Shown one piece after another: positions 29,086-38,684 of a stretch of 64,000 nucleotides of DNA. Where the stretch lies: contig JAWKUK010000015.1 of assembly GCA_041398605.1 (NCBI GenBank), positions 1 through 64,000 on the forward strand, given 5' to 3'. This stretch comes from JAWKUK01 sp041398605. Its GTDB lineage: Bacteria; Planctomycetota; UBA1135; GCA-002686595. The notes under the pieces are model-generated. The model saw only the letters and a list, made by a program, of their open reading frames with translations, did not search any database and was not told where the DNA came from. The stretch's first letter is position 1; each line of letters begins with the position of its first letter. Position numbers and translations under genes: made by a program.

Positions 29086-31641
29086 TCAATCCGATCCCCT
29101 GAGCGCCCGCGCCGGTCGCAAGCCGGTCAACGCGTCGCCGCTGTCGAAGCGCTTGTCCCCGCGATTCAGAGCGTGCACCGTCCACGGCATCATCCCCGAC
29201 CCGCACCCCCTACGCGAGACGTCCCCATCGGGCTCCGCCACGACGAGGCCATCGCCGGGCCGGTGCGGGAGCACGTGATAGTCGACCTTGTAGACGTCGA
29301 GGCAGAGCTCCCAGACGTTCCCAAGTACGTCGTGCAGCCCGAAGCCGTTCGCAGCGAGATCCCCGACCGGCCGGTGCGTGAAGTAGCCGTCGTTAGGCGC
29401 GGCCAGGCTCGGGTCGATGTCCTGGCGGTTGTGGGTGTTCCAGTTGGCAAAGCCCACCGCGTCGAGGTGCGAGGGGCCGCCGAGATAGGGAAATGGGCTG
29501 TCGCCCAGCGCCGCGCGCTCCCATTGGGCCTCGGTAGGGAGGGTCACCCCCACCCGCGGTAGCAGCTCCTGCGCCGACTTCCAGTTGACGGTCTCGACCG
29601 GATGGAGAGCGCTGATCAAGTTGCCGAAGAAGGCCGAGCCGACCTCCCAGTCGCTCGGGTTCGCCCCAAACCAGCGCGAGAATTGGTCCTGGGTGACCTC
29701 GAACTTGGAGATCAGGAACGGGTCCAGCCGCACGCGGAACGGCGGACCCAGGTGAGCCGCATACCATCGCACCCCCGCGGTGTATCCGGGTTCATCTGGT
29801 CGCTCGGGGCGCGTGGTCTGCATCCCGATCCAGGTCTCCCCGCCGGGCACGAGGACCAGCGTGAGCGCGTCGCCGACCCGCGGCCGCACCCGCCCGCATG
29901 GGTCGAGCCCGCGCTCTGGCAGCGCCCCTGTGCCATCCAGCGCGAACTCCTCGAGGCCGGACTCGGGGTCCGGGCCGAGCGGCACGAGGCCCTCCTGCGG
30001 CGTGAGCTCGAGCCCCGCAAAGCGCGCGTCGTCGCGGACGCGCGCCGCGGCCTCGCGCCACGCGTCAGCCATGGCTTGCACCGTGCGCGCCCGCAGGCTC
30101 GCCGCCTGCGCTTGGCGCGCCGAGACCTGCGCCAAGAGGCCGTCCTCGGCAGCGAACGACTCAATGTCGGCGACGAGCTCTTGACACTGTCGCGACAGCC
30201 AGTCGTCACCCGCTTCACGCCCTACGCTGGACGTGAACTCGCTGTCCGCCGCGCCGATCTCTTCCAGGAGCGCCATGTGACGCGGCAGGCGCGCGGCGAG
30301 CTGCCGGGCCGACCGAAGCCAACGATCGAACCCCGGGATGGTCGCCGAGGCCGTCGGCCAAAGCTCCGTCGCGAGCTCCTGGAGCTCGGTCAAGCGCGTG
30401 CGATCCGAAAGCAGCTGCGCGACGGCGCTCTCACGCTCGCGCTCGAAGGTCCGCTCCGCTGCGTACATGAGGAGGCTCCCGAGCATCAGGAGGGTCAGCG
30501 CAATGCCAGCGGCGACGAGCGCATTGCGGCGCACGAGGCGGACAAATTGCCCGATGCGCGACGGCGGCCGCGCATGGACTGGCAGGTCCGCGAGCCAGCG
30601 TTCGAGGTCCTCGGCGAACGCGCCGACGCTCGCATAGCGCCGATTTGGCTCGGGCGCGAGGGCCCCCGCGAGCACCGCTTCGAGGTCGCCACTGAGCGAC
30701 GGATCGATGCGACTTGGGGGCGTCCAGATGCCGTCCGCCACCAGCCGCAGGACCTCATGCGGCAGCCGCCCGCGCACCGCGATCGGGAGCTGGCCGGTCA
30801 GCAGCTCGTACAGCATCGCGCCCAAGGCGTACTGGTCCGCGCGCGCGTCGACTGCGCCACCGCGCGCCTGCTCCGGCGCCATGTAAGCGAGCGTCCCCAC
30901 AATGTGTCCTGTGGCGGTCAACGTCAGGAACGACGCCTCGCCGAGCGTGCCCGTCGCAACGCCGAAGTCCAGCACGCAGACGGCCCCGTCGCGGCGCACG
31001 AACACGTTCTCCGGTTTGAGGTCGCGGTGCACCACGCCGCGCGCGTGTGCGTGCTCGACGGCGCGCGCCGCCTGCAAGATGAGCTGCACGCGACCCCGCC
31101 GATCGAGCTGCTCGCGCGCGGCATAGGCCGCGAGCGCGACGCCGTCGACAAACTCCATCGCAAACCAGGGCTGATCGCCCGCGCCCAAGTCCGCCGAGCC
31201 GGCCTCCAGGATCGACGCGATCCCAGGGTGGGCGAGGCGCGCGAGGAGCTCGCACTCGCGCTCGAAGCGCTGACGCGCGGCAGGCGAGACACAGTCCTGG
31301 CGCAGCACTTTGAGGGCAACGTCGCGCGGCGGGGCGCTCTGGCGAGCGAGGTAGACCACGCCCATCGAACCCCAGCCGAGCACGCGCAGGATGCGGAAGC
31401 CTGCGATGCGCTCGGGGAGGGACGGGCTATAGCGCGCCAAGCCTGGGAAAGCCGGCGTTTCGAGGAAGCCGTCGAGCCCCTCCACTTCGCGGACGAGCTC
31501 AAGCACTTCGTCGCGCGTGGCCCCGGGCTCGAGGGTGGCCTCGATGAACTCCCCGCGCGCATTCGGCGGGAGATCGAGCGCCGCCTCGAGGAGCGCACGA
31601 ACACGCGTCTGCTTCAGCGGGTCTGGCAGGTCGACGGTCAT
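29086..31641 (-). CDS. transmembrane Ser/Thr kinase with FGE/SUMF1-like domain
   Basis: 851 residues. An N-terminal helical stretch (1-75) precedes a complete kinase domain: GWGSMGVVYLA glycine loop (89-99), Lys111 in VALKVL, HRDLKPEN (205-212), DFG (225-227) and APEQ (255-258). One transmembrane helix lies near 383-404, followed by an extracytoplasmic helical region. The C-terminal SUMF1/FGE-like domain (about 590-851) contains MQTTRPERPDEPGYTAGV, FEVTQDQFSRW and DVLGNVWELCLDVY. In kinase fusions this domain probably serves as a ligand-binding or scaffold unit rather than making formylglycine. Upstream of, and probably co-transcribed with, the sigma factor. Confidence 0.93.
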   Translation of the reverse strand: MTVDLPDPLKQTRVRALLEAALDLPPNARGEFIEATLEPGATRDEVLELVREVEGLDGFLETPAFPGLARYSPSLPERIAGFRILRVLGWGSMGVVYLARQSAPPRDVALKVLRQDCVSPAARQRFERECELLARLAHPGIASILEAGSADLGAGDQPWFAMEFVDGVALAAYAAREQLDRRGRVQLILQAARAVEHAHARGVVHRDLKPENVFVRRDGAVCVLDFGVATGTLGEASFLTLTATGHIVGTLAYMAPEQARGGAVDARADQYALGAMLYELLTGQLPIAVRGRLPHEVLRLVADGIWTPPSRIDPSLSGDLEAVLAGALAPEPNRRYASVGAFAEDLERWLADLPVHARPPSRIGQFVRLVRRNALVAAGIALTLLMLGSLLMYAAERTFERERESAVAQLLSDRTRLTELQELATELWPTASATIPGFDRWLRSARQLAARLPRHMALLEEIGAADSEFTSSVGREAGDDWLSRQCQELVADIESFAAEDGLLAQVSARQAQAASLRARTVQAMADAWREAAARVRDDARFAGLELTPQEGLVPLGPDPESGLEEFALDGTGALPERGLDPCGRVRPRVGDALTLVLVPGGETWIGMQTTRPERPDEPGYTAGVRWYAAHLGPPFRVRLDPFLISKFEVTQDQFSRWFGANPSDWEVGSAFFGNLISALHPVETVNWKSAQELLPRVGVTLPTEAQWERAALGDSPFPYLGGPSHLDAVGFANWNTHNRQDIDPSLAAPNDGYFTHRPVGDLAANGFGLHDVLGNVWELCLDVYKVDYHVLPHRPGDGLVVAEPDGDVSRRGCGSGMMPWTVHALNRGDKRFDSGDALTGLRPARALRGSD

Positions 31642-31763
31642 GCGCCGACGCTAACGAGGGCGCCGAAGATGCGCAATCGAGCGTCCCGCACTGCGACCGG
31701 GGTCGGCCATCCTCGCTCCGACGCCACGGGTCCGCGTCGGACCGCTGGCCGCCCCATCGGCAT

Positions 31764-31784
31764 GGGCCCCCCTGCTTGGGGCCC
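31764..31784 (-). terminator. hairpin after minus-strand gene
   Basis: GGGCCCC (31764-31770) pairs with GGGGCCC (31778-31784) around a seven-base loop, one base past the stop of the gene at 31786. There is no T tract on the minus strand. Confidence 0.5.
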
Positions 31785-31785
31785 T

Positions 31786-32478
31786 TCAGCGTTGTGCGGG
31801 CGCCGCAGAGGACGCGCGCTCCGCGCGTGCGCGCAAGGCCGCGAGCGGCGAGTCCCAGGCGGGGTCCGCTTCGGCGAGGTCCGGCTTCACGATCCAGTAG
31901 AAGAGCTCCTCCCCTCGAGCGCCGGTCAATGACCTGGGCGCCGCGGGCGACTCCGGCCAGGACCCGACGATCCGGGCGATCTCTTCGTGGTGGTCGACTG
32001 CGGCTTGGACGTTCGGCAGCTCGAACGGGAAGAGCTGCGCGAACTCGCCCTCCGGCCCGATGTCGATGCTGCTTGCGCCAAACTCAGAGAGAACGGGCTC
32101 GCCTGTCGCTGCCATGGAGTTGCCGAGGAAGCGCTCGCCGCGGACCCGGATCGCATGCGGGCCGACGGCGGCCAGGATCAAGTGCCCCGAGGTCGCGAAG
32201 GAGCGCTTGGAGAGCTCCGTCAACAGCAGCTCCGTCTTGCCCGCAACCTTGATCCGAGCGCAGATGTGCTCCATGCGGGGCAGGAACCTGACTTCGTCAT
32301 CGACGACGCCGGTGAGCTCCAAGAGCTCGACCTGTGGGACCTTCGCGAGCTCGTCGCGGATCGCCTCGAGCGCGGCGTCTGGGCCCAAGTGCAGCCCCCG
32401 AGACCAGAGCAGCGCCGCGCCCAGGGCCAAGGACAGCGCGGCTACCGCCGCGGCTCGGGTTCGGATGGAGGACCGCAT
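31786..32478 (-). CDS. membrane-anchored protein of unknown function
   Basis: 230 residues from ATG 32478; ATG 32496 would add six. A single N-terminal hydrophobic helix (AAAVAALSLALGAALLW) acts as signal anchor. The extracytoplasmic part of about 200 residues has one Cys (EHICARIKVAG). It contains FATSGHLILAAVGPHAIRV and a Pro/Trp-rich tail. No family recognised. It follows the gene at 32510 on the same strand by about 30 bases, so the two may be an operon. Confidence 0.65.
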   Translation of the reverse strand: MRSSIRTRAAAVAALSLALGAALLWSRGLHLGPDAALEAIRDELAKVPQVELLELTGVVDDEVRFLPRMEHICARIKVAGKTELLLTELSKRSFATSGHLILAAVGPHAIRVRGERFLGNSMAATGEPVLSEFGASSIDIGPEGEFAQLFPFELPNVQAAVDHHEEIARIVGSWPESPAAPRSLTGARGEELFYWIVKPDLAEADPAWDSPLAALRARAERASSAAPAQR

Positions 32479-32509
32479 GTGCAGCGCCTGGAGCAACGGC
32501 CCCGCCCGG

Positions 32510-33808
32510 TCAGCGACGCTGCTCCGCGCCCTTGCCCTGCTCGCTCCGGTTAGTCTTCGCAGGCTTGCCGCGGAACGACGCGACCGCGCGCGCCTCGAAG
32601 TCGTCGCCGAGGTGCCGCGCGAGGATCTCCCGCTGCTGCTCGACGCTGGGCTCCCAGCCGACGATCAGCTCCCAGCGGCCGTCATCGAAGTGGCGCACAC
32701 CCGCCGTCCGGCGCAGCTCCGCGAGGTCCGCCAGGATCGCGCCCAAGGCGCCGCCCGCCGGCGCCTCGCCGCGTTTCGAGCGATCGCGCAGGTCCGCGAC
32801 GCGCCGCTGCTCGTCGAGCTCGGCGATGAAGCGCGCCAGGCCCCACGCTTCCTTGCCGCGGTCCGCGTCGAACGTCCCGCGCTTCCAACCGACGAGCCCT
32901 GCGAGGAACTCGGCGCGGCCGTCCTTGAAGAGCTGCTTCAACGCGGTCGGCCACGACGTGTGCTCGGTCGCCCAGACGAACTCGTTGCGGTAGGGGAAGC
33001 AGTACACGTCCTTGCACTGCTTGACCTCGACGTACCAGGACACACCGGCGAGCAGCCAATAGGGCACCTCGCCGAAGCGCCGCAGCACGAGCAGCGACGT
33101 CAAGCGGTGCACGACCTCGTTCTCGGGGTCCCACTCGACGCGGCCCTTGGCCTTGACTGCCCAGCCTGAGGCGAGCGGCTTCACGAGCGTGAAACCCGTC
33201 AGGCCCTTGCCGAAGGGCACCCAGCTCGCGAGCGACGGCTCGAGCGTCGCCGCGTGCTCGAGCGCCGTCCCGTACTCCGCGTCGTCGCGCGCGTGGATCA
33301 TCACCGCGGGCGTCAGGACCCACGGCGCGTCGCGCGGGTCCTCGGCCCCGTCGCGGCCCTCGGCCGGGCGCGGCTCGTACCGCACCAGCGCCTCGACGAC
33401 GTCGCAGGTCTTCGTCACGAGCGCGAGGTCCTTCGACTCGCCGCGCGCGTCGCTCGCGAGGAACAGCACGACGCGGCCCCGCTCCTCGACGTGGGCGACG
33501 TACCCGTGCTCTTCGGCCCACGGCGCCCACGCGGTGATCGCGGCGCTGACCGCCTCGCCGAACGCCTCGTCCAATTGATCCACCGTCGCCGGCCGGCCCT
33601 TCCAGCGCGCGAAGTCGTCGCTCTCGCGAGGCGATTGGGGCGCGCCAGGCGCGTGGGGCGAGCCCGAGACTTCGAAGGCCGTGGCCGCGAATGACAAAGC
33701 CCCAGAGGTCAGGACGATTGGGACCAAGCTGGGCACGCCGCAGGAGAGGACGAGCCCCGGCCAAGCACGGAAGAGGCGACGGATGGAGGTAGCAGGCATA
33801 GAATCCAT
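32510..33808 (-). CDS. exported protein of unknown function
   Basis: About 432 residues from ATG 33808 (MDSMPATS) or 33799. A long N-terminal signal segment (PGLVLSCGVPSLVPIVLTSG) is followed by a domain with VPYWLLAGVSWYVEVKQ and NEFVWATEHTSWPTALKQLF. These recall gluzincin-like DUF1570 proteins, but I find no HExxH motif, so a protease function is not supported. The C-terminus is basic and charged. Divergent from the fusion gene at 33876, with 67 bases between the starts. Confidence 0.68.
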   Translation of the reverse strand: MDSMPATSIRRLFRAWPGLVLSCGVPSLVPIVLTSGALSFAATAFEVSGSPHAPGAPQSPRESDDFARWKGRPATVDQLDEAFGEAVSAAITAWAPWAEEHGYVAHVEERGRVVLFLASDARGESKDLALVTKTCDVVEALVRYEPRPAEGRDGAEDPRDAPWVLTPAVMIHARDDAEYGTALEHAATLEPSLASWVPFGKGLTGFTLVKPLASGWAVKAKGRVEWDPENEVVHRLTSLLVLRRFGEVPYWLLAGVSWYVEVKQCKDVYCFPYRNEFVWATEHTSWPTALKQLFKDGRAEFLAGLVGWKRGTFDADRGKEAWGLARFIAELDEQRRVADLRDRSKRGEAPAGGALGAILADLAELRRTAGVRHFDDGRWELIVGWEPSVEQQREILARHLGDDFEARAVASFRGKPAKTNRSEQGKGAEQRR

Positions 33809-33875
33809 GCGACGAAGACGCCGCAGACACGCAGGATCTTGTATCGGATGCGCGTGAATGAGGCGTGAGCACGAC

Positions 33876-36425
33876 ATGCGCAACCTCCAAACCACACTCC
33901 TTACGCTGGCGCTCCTGGCGCTCCTGGCGCTCGCGCTCACCCCGCTCGGCCTCGGGGCCGCTGCGGCCCACGATTCGGACGCCGGCGGGCCTGCGGACCC
34001 TTCAGGGGCCTCGGGCACCGAGGTGCGCGTGATGACCTACAACATCCGCTACGACGAGCCGAGGGACGGCGGTGACGCGTGGCCCGCCCGGCGCGCGGCG
34101 GTCGTCGCCCGCATCGAGGCGGCGCGGCCCGATGTCCTCGGCGTGCAGGAGGCGCTGGCCCATCAGGTCGAGGCGCTGCGGCTAGACCTCGCGCGCTACG
34201 GCGTCGTCTCGCGCGGCCGCGACGGCGAAGGCCCCGACGGCGACGGTGAGCGCTGCGCGATCTATTTCGACAAGGCGCGCTTCACGCTCGGCGCGACGGG
34301 CACGTTCTGGCTCTCGCCGACGCCCGCGGTCCCGAGCCGGGGCTGGGACGCCGCGCTGAATCGCATCGCGACGTGGGCGCAGCTCCTCGAGCGTGAGACC
34401 GGCCGGCCGCTGCTCGTCGTCAACACCCACTTCGACCACCGCGGCGAAGAGGCGCGCCGCGAGAGCGCGCGGCTGGTTGCCGCGCGGATGCGCGAGCTCG
34501 CCCGCGGCGGCCCCGCGGTGCTCTTGGGCGACTTCAACTTCGAGCCGACGTCGACGGGCTACGCGACGCTCGCGGAGTCGCTCGAGGACGCGGGCCGCGC
34601 GAGCGCGAGCGGCTCCGCCGGCCCGGTGGCGACGTTCACTGGCTTCGGGCAACCCTCGGCGGAGAAGCTCGCGGCCGAGCGCCCGCGCATCGACCACATC
34701 TTCGTGCCGCCGGGCACGGTGGTCCTGGCGCACGCGGTGCTCGCCGAAGAGGCGACCGACGCGCGCTTTGCCTCCGACCACCGCCCCGTGATTGCGACGC
34801 TCGCGCCGTGGCCCGTCGCGCGCGCGACCCCGGCCGCTGCGACGACGCAGGCAGCGGACGCGCGCCGCCCGAACATCGTCTTCCTCTTCAGCGACGACCA
34901 CGCGCCGCACGCGATCGGCGCTTACGCGCGCGACCCGGAGATGCCGTTCGGCCAGTGGCTCGCGGGCGTCGATACGACGCCGCGCATCGACCAGCTCGCC
35001 GCGCAGGGCATGCGCTTTCGCCGCAGCTTCTGCACGAACTCGATCTGCGGCCCGAGCCGCGCCGTCATCCAGACGGGCAAGCACAGCCACTTGAACGGCT
35101 TCATGTCGAACGGCAACCGCTTCGACGGTGACCAGCAGACGTTCCCGAAGCTGCTGCAAGGCGCGGGCTATCGCACCGCGATGATCGGCAAGTGGCACCT
35201 CGGGTCGGACCCGCAGGGCTTCGATTACTGGGACGTCTTGCCGGGCCAGGGGCAGTACTACAACCCCGTCTTGATCAACGCGAACGGGCGGCGCACGGTC
35301 GAGGGCTATTGCACGGACGTCGTGACGGACCTGGCGCTCGATTGGCTCGCAGATCAAAAGGACTCGGGGCAGCCGTTCTTGCTGATGTGCCAGCACAAGG
35401 CCCCGCACCGGACGTGGATGCCGGCGCTGCGCCACCTGTCGCTCTATGACGACATGACGCTGCCGGAGCCGCCGACGCTGTTCGCGGACTACGCGCACCT
35501 CGGGCCAGCGGCGCGCTTCCAAGAGATGACGATCGCGCGCGACATGAACCTCGTCTACGACCTCTTTGTGTCGCCGAGCACCGACTGGGACCCGAAGGCG
35601 GGCACGGCGCTCGACCAGTCTGGCTATCAGAACCTGGCGCGCATGACGCCGGACCAACGGTCGGTCTGGGACGCCTACTGGAACCCGCTCAACGACGCGT
35701 TCCGGGCAGCGAACCTGGAGGGCGAGGCCCGCGTGCGCTGGATGCACCAGCGCTACCTCAAGAACTACCTGCGCTGCGTGCGCGGCGTCGACGAGAGCGT
35801 CGGCCGCGTGCTCGACTGGCTCGAGGCCGAGGGCCTCGCGGACAACACGATCGTCGTCTATTCGTCGGACCAGGGCTTCTACCTCGGCGACAACGGCTGG
35901 TACGACAAGCGCTGGATGTACGAGGAGTCGCTCTCGATGCCGCTCATCGTGCGCTGGCCGGGCGTCGTCGCGCCAGGCGCGGTCGACGATCACCTCGTGC
36001 AGAACCTCGACTACGCCGAGACGCTGCTCGAGGCCGCGGGCGTCGCCGTGCCGAGCGACATGCAGGGCCGCTCGCTGATGCCGCTCCTGCGCGGCGAAGC
36101 GCCCGACGACTGGCGCGAGTCGATCTACTACCACTACTACGAATACCCTGCCTCGCACATGGTGTCGCCGCACTGCGGCGTGCGCACCGAGCGCTGGAAG
36201 CTCGTGCACTACTACCCGTTCGACGAGTGGGAGCTGTTCGACCTGCAGGCGGACCCGGACGAGCAGCAGAACCTGTTCGGCCAGCCCGAGCATGCGGCGA
36301 CCGCCGCGAAGCTCGCGGTCGAGCTCGGCCGGCTGCAGGCGCAGTTCGGCGACCAGACCGCCGTGGGGCCGCTGCCGGTGGAGGAGCAGACCAAGCTGCG
36401 GAGCAAGCGCTCGGACGGGTCCTAG
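33876..36425 (+). CDS. endonuclease/exonuclease/phosphatase-sulfatase fusion
   Basis: 849 residues with a signal peptide (TLALLALLALALTPLGLGAAA). The first half (about 50-320) is an endonuclease/exonuclease/phosphatase domain: VMTYNIRYDE, VLGVQEALAHQ (catalytic Glu), VVNTHFDHRGEE, LLGDFNFEP and FASDHRPVIATL. The second half (about 337-840) is a type I sulfatase: IVFLFSDDHAPHAIG (metal Asp pair), ICGPSRAVIQTGKH with the formylglycine Cys391 in CxPSR, IGKWHLG, and VVYSSDQGFYLGDNGW. One exported protein may therefore cleave a phosphodiester and a sulfate ester, perhaps from a decorated polysaccharide or lipid (inference). Sulfatase maturation requires a formylglycine-generating enzyme elsewhere. 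Confidence 0.93.
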   Translation: MRNLQTTLLTLALLALLALALTPLGLGAAAAHDSDAGGPADPSGASGTEVRVMTYNIRYDEPRDGGDAWPARRAAVVARIEAARPDVLGVQEALAHQVEALRLDLARYGVVSRGRDGEGPDGDGERCAIYFDKARFTLGATGTFWLSPTPAVPSRGWDAALNRIATWAQLLERETGRPLLVVNTHFDHRGEEARRESARLVAARMRELARGGPAVLLGDFNFEPTSTGYATLAESLEDAGRASASGSAGPVATFTGFGQPSAEKLAAERPRIDHIFVPPGTVVLAHAVLAEEATDARFASDHRPVIATLAPWPVARATPAAATTQAADARRPNIVFLFSDDHAPHAIGAYARDPEMPFGQWLAGVDTTPRIDQLAAQGMRFRRSFCTNSICGPSRAVIQTGKHSHLNGFMSNGNRFDGDQQTFPKLLQGAGYRTAMIGKWHLGSDPQGFDYWDVLPGQGQYYNPVLINANGRRTVEGYCTDVVTDLALDWLADQKDSGQPFLLMCQHKAPHRTWMPALRHLSLYDDMTLPEPPTLFADYAHLGPAARFQEMTIARDMNLVYDLFVSPSTDWDPKAGTALDQSGYQNLARMTPDQRSVWDAYWNPLNDAFRAANLEGEARVRWMHQRYLKNYLRCVRGVDESVGRVLDWLEAEGLADNTIVVYSSDQGFYLGDNGWYDKRWMYEESLSMPLIVRWPGVVAPGAVDDHLVQNLDYAETLLEAAGVAVPSDMQGRSLMPLLRGEAPDDWRESIYYHYYEYPASHMVSPHCGVRTERWKLVHYYPFDEWELFDLQADPDEQQNLFGQPEHAATAAKLAVELGRLQAQFGDQTAVGPLPVEEQTKLRSKRSDGS

Positions 36426-36477
36426 GGCCGCTGGCGCCAGCCGCGCTGAGGCCGCGCGGCTGCGCTACGCTGACGGG

Positions 36478-36858
36478 ATGGACATTGCTGCGACAGGCCG
36501 GGCCCTGCACCTCGCGCGCGAGCTGCTGGGCGTCACCGAACATTGGCGGCCGCGGACCCTCGCCGCGCTGAACGACCATGAGGTCAAGGTCGTGAAGTTC
36601 CAGGGGGAGTTCGTCTGGCACCTGCACGAGGAGGAGGACGAGCTCTTTGTGCCCTTGCGCGGCGCGTTCCGCGTCGAGTTCCGCGATCACGTCGAGCACC
36701 TCGAACCAGGCAAGGTGCTCGTCGTGCCCCGCGGCGTCGAGCACCGCCCCGTCGCAGACGCCGAGGTCGAGTGCTTGCTCGTGCAGCGCGCCGGCGTACG
36801 GAACACCGGCAACGTCGAGCACGCGACGTTGACGGCGCCGACCGCGCCGCGAGGCTGA
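36478..36858 (+). CDS. cupin-domain protein
   Basis: 126 residues from ATG 36478. Small single-domain cupin: motif 1 WHLHEEEDELFVPLRG and motif 2 PGKVLVVPRGVEHRPVA supply two His and a Glu of a probable metal site, plus His in the second motif. Commonly annotated as a mannose-6-phosphate-isomerase-like cupin; substrate unknown. It begins 52 bases after the fusion gene, same strand, so it may be co-transcribed. Confidence 0.9.
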   Translation: MDIAATGRALHLARELLGVTEHWRPRTLAALNDHEVKVVKFQGEFVWHLHEEEDELFVPLRGAFRVEFRDHVEHLEPGKVLVVPRGVEHRPVADAEVECLLVQRAGVRNTGNVEHATLTAPTAPRG

Positions 36859-36990
36859 GCGAGCGTTGCGGCGCGAACGCTGCAACGTGCGTGCGGCGCG
36901 AACGCCGCAACGTGCGTGCGGCGTTTGGGGCGTCTGGGGCGTCTGGGGCGTCTGTGGCGTCTGGGGCGTCTGGGGCGTCTGGGGCGCCCC
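36859..36990. repeat. short tandem repeats
   Basis: First, a roughly 26-base unit containing GCGGCGCGAACG and GCAACGTGCGT is present twice (about 36866-36917). Then a 9-base unit TGGGGCGTC is repeated about seven times with one variant (about 36927-36988). It sits between the convergent cupin and membrane-protein genes. Confidence 0.75.
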
Positions 36991-37013
36991 TCAGCGCAGC
37001 GTCACGGGCGCGC

Positions 37014-38543
37014 TCAGCGCCAGCCCGCGAGCGTCGTCTCGATCACGGTCGGGCCGCTGGCGCGGAGCTCCAGCGCCCCGTCGGCCAGCGACAAGGTCGC
37101 CTCGGCGAGCGCGGTGACGCGCACGGTCGCCTCCAAGCGGGACAGCCCAAGGGCCTCGCACGCGCCAGCGCTCTCGAGGGCCGCGGTGTACGCGCGCTCG
37201 AGCTCGCGCGCCATCCGCTCGCGCCCGCGTGGCGTGTCGTGCAACACGATCGACCGGACCTCCGGTCCTGCGAGCAAGTCCGGCAGCTCCATCCAGGCCT
37301 CCCCGTGCAAGACAAACGTCGTCGGCACCGCGTCGAGCAGCGTCGTCGTGTGCTCGAACTCGAGGTCGAGGAGCGGGCGCATGCCATTGGTCGGAGACGG
37401 AGGCTCGTCGCCCGCCGTCAGCTTCAGCGTCACGGACTCCCCCTTCGCGGCCGACGGCGGCGCGTCGTCGACGACCTCTTGCACCTCCCCGAGCGCCCCA
37501 TTGCGCGCCATCCGAGTCCGCCGCACCGAACGCTGTGCGACGAGCTTGAAGGCGTCGTTGGCGACGCGCTCGTAGCGCTCCGTGGTCTCGGTCAACGCCA
37601 CCGTCGACTGGACGACGACGTCCGCGCCGAACACGTCCGAGAGCAGCACGCCGGCTTCATACACGTCTTTGGCGGTCAACAGCGCATCGACGCCGCCCAG
37701 GACATGCTCGAGCCCCTCGCCCGCGGAGAGCGCGTCCGCGGCGCCACCCAGACCGTCCACTCCGCGGACCGCCGCCGGCGGCGCCTCGAGGTGCCGCACG
37801 CCGCGCAGCGCGTCCAGCTCGTCGACGTGGCGCGCGACGTCATCGCCGAAGCGGGCCGCGATTACGCCGATGCCAGCGCCGAGCGCGATCAGCGGCCGCA
37901 ACAGTCGCCCGCCCGACCCGCTGGCATGGGGCGCGCCGCCGGCGCGCGCGCGCTTCGCCCGCGCGCGCGACCGCAAGAGCGCGAGCCCGATGAGCCCCGC
38001 GACGAGCCCGAGCAAAGCCGCCGCGATGCCAAACGCTCGATCGCGGGGCCGCTCCCCCTCGAGCACGGCGAGGACCTGCCCGGGCGTGAAGCCGAGGCCG
38101 CGCTCGACCAGCGCGCGCGCCGGCTCAGGCCACGTCACGAGCGCCTCCACGCGCCCTCGCAACGTGAACGGACCGAGGTCATGGCTGTCGCTCCGCGCCG
38201 CGTTCTCGCGCGCGACGGTGCTGAGCTTCCAGCGGGACATCCGCGCCACGATGACGGTCGGCGCGGGGGCGATGGACAGCGGGGCGCGCGCGGCGTCCCT
38301 GGGCGCCAGCAGCAGCACAAAGGCCTCGTCGCCGATGATGTGCGCCGCCCGCGCGGCGCCGAGGACGAGGTGCCCGCCAGTCACGCGCACGAGCTCACCC
38401 ACCGGCGGCAGCAGCGGCTCAGCGCTGAACGCGTCGACCGTCGTCTCTGGGACGGCATCGCCCCCGAGCGCGAGCGGCCGCGCGCCTTGGACGAAGAAGA
38501 CGACCGCCAGACAGAGCGCTGCGAGACCGAGGATGAGGCGCAT
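37014..38543 (-). CDS. membrane protein of unknown function
   Basis: 509 residues. N-terminal hydrophobic helix (LILGLAALCLAVVFFVQG), an extracytoplasmic region, two more helices (FGIAAALLGLVAGLIGLALL near 172 and LLRPLIALGAGIGVIAARF near 215), then a roughly 270-residue C-terminal region. Acidic segments and TTERYERVANDAFKLVAQR are visible. I do not recognise a family. It follows the transglutaminase-like gene on the same strand with 141 bases between, so joint function is possible. Confidence 0.65.
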   Translation of the reverse strand: MRLILGLAALCLAVVFFVQGARPLALGGDAVPETTVDAFSAEPLLPPVGELVRVTGGHLVLGAARAAHIIGDEAFVLLLAPRDAARAPLSIAPAPTVIVARMSRWKLSTVARENAARSDSHDLGPFTLRGRVEALVTWPEPARALVERGLGFTPGQVLAVLEGERPRDRAFGIAAALLGLVAGLIGLALLRSRARAKRARAGGAPHASGSGGRLLRPLIALGAGIGVIAARFGDDVARHVDELDALRGVRHLEAPPAAVRGVDGLGGAADALSAGEGLEHVLGGVDALLTAKDVYEAGVLLSDVFGADVVVQSTVALTETTERYERVANDAFKLVAQRSVRRTRMARNGALGEVQEVVDDAPPSAAKGESVTLKLTAGDEPPSPTNGMRPLLDLEFEHTTTLLDAVPTTFVLHGEAWMELPDLLAGPEVRSIVLHDTPRGRERMARELERAYTAALESAGACEALGLSRLEATVRVTALAEATLSLADGALELRASGPTVIETTLAGWR

Positions 38544-38684
38544 AGAGGACGCGGCAAGCTACCGCCGCCCCGCCCGCAGCCTTCAGGGGACTTGCTGGGA
38601 AATTCTGGGCCCGCGACGTAGTGGAAGCGGCCGACTTGCGCACAGCGCCGCGCTCGCTCCACCGCGGCCGACCGCGACGGTCGC

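Noticed and set aside
29086..30000. SUMF1-like domain as the enzyme activating the sulfatase at 33876
   Set aside because: It is fused to a transmembrane kinase on the outer face, and I cannot see the paired catalytic Cys of true formylglycine-generating enzymes.
34182..36293. Antisense open frame of about 700 codons opposite the sulfatase fusion
   Set aside because: Shadow of a GC-rich gene; no motif, while the plus strand has complete catalytic motifs.
36924..36990. Tandem 9-base repeats as a CRISPR array
   Set aside because: Units are directly adjacent without spacers and far too short; no cas genes nearby.
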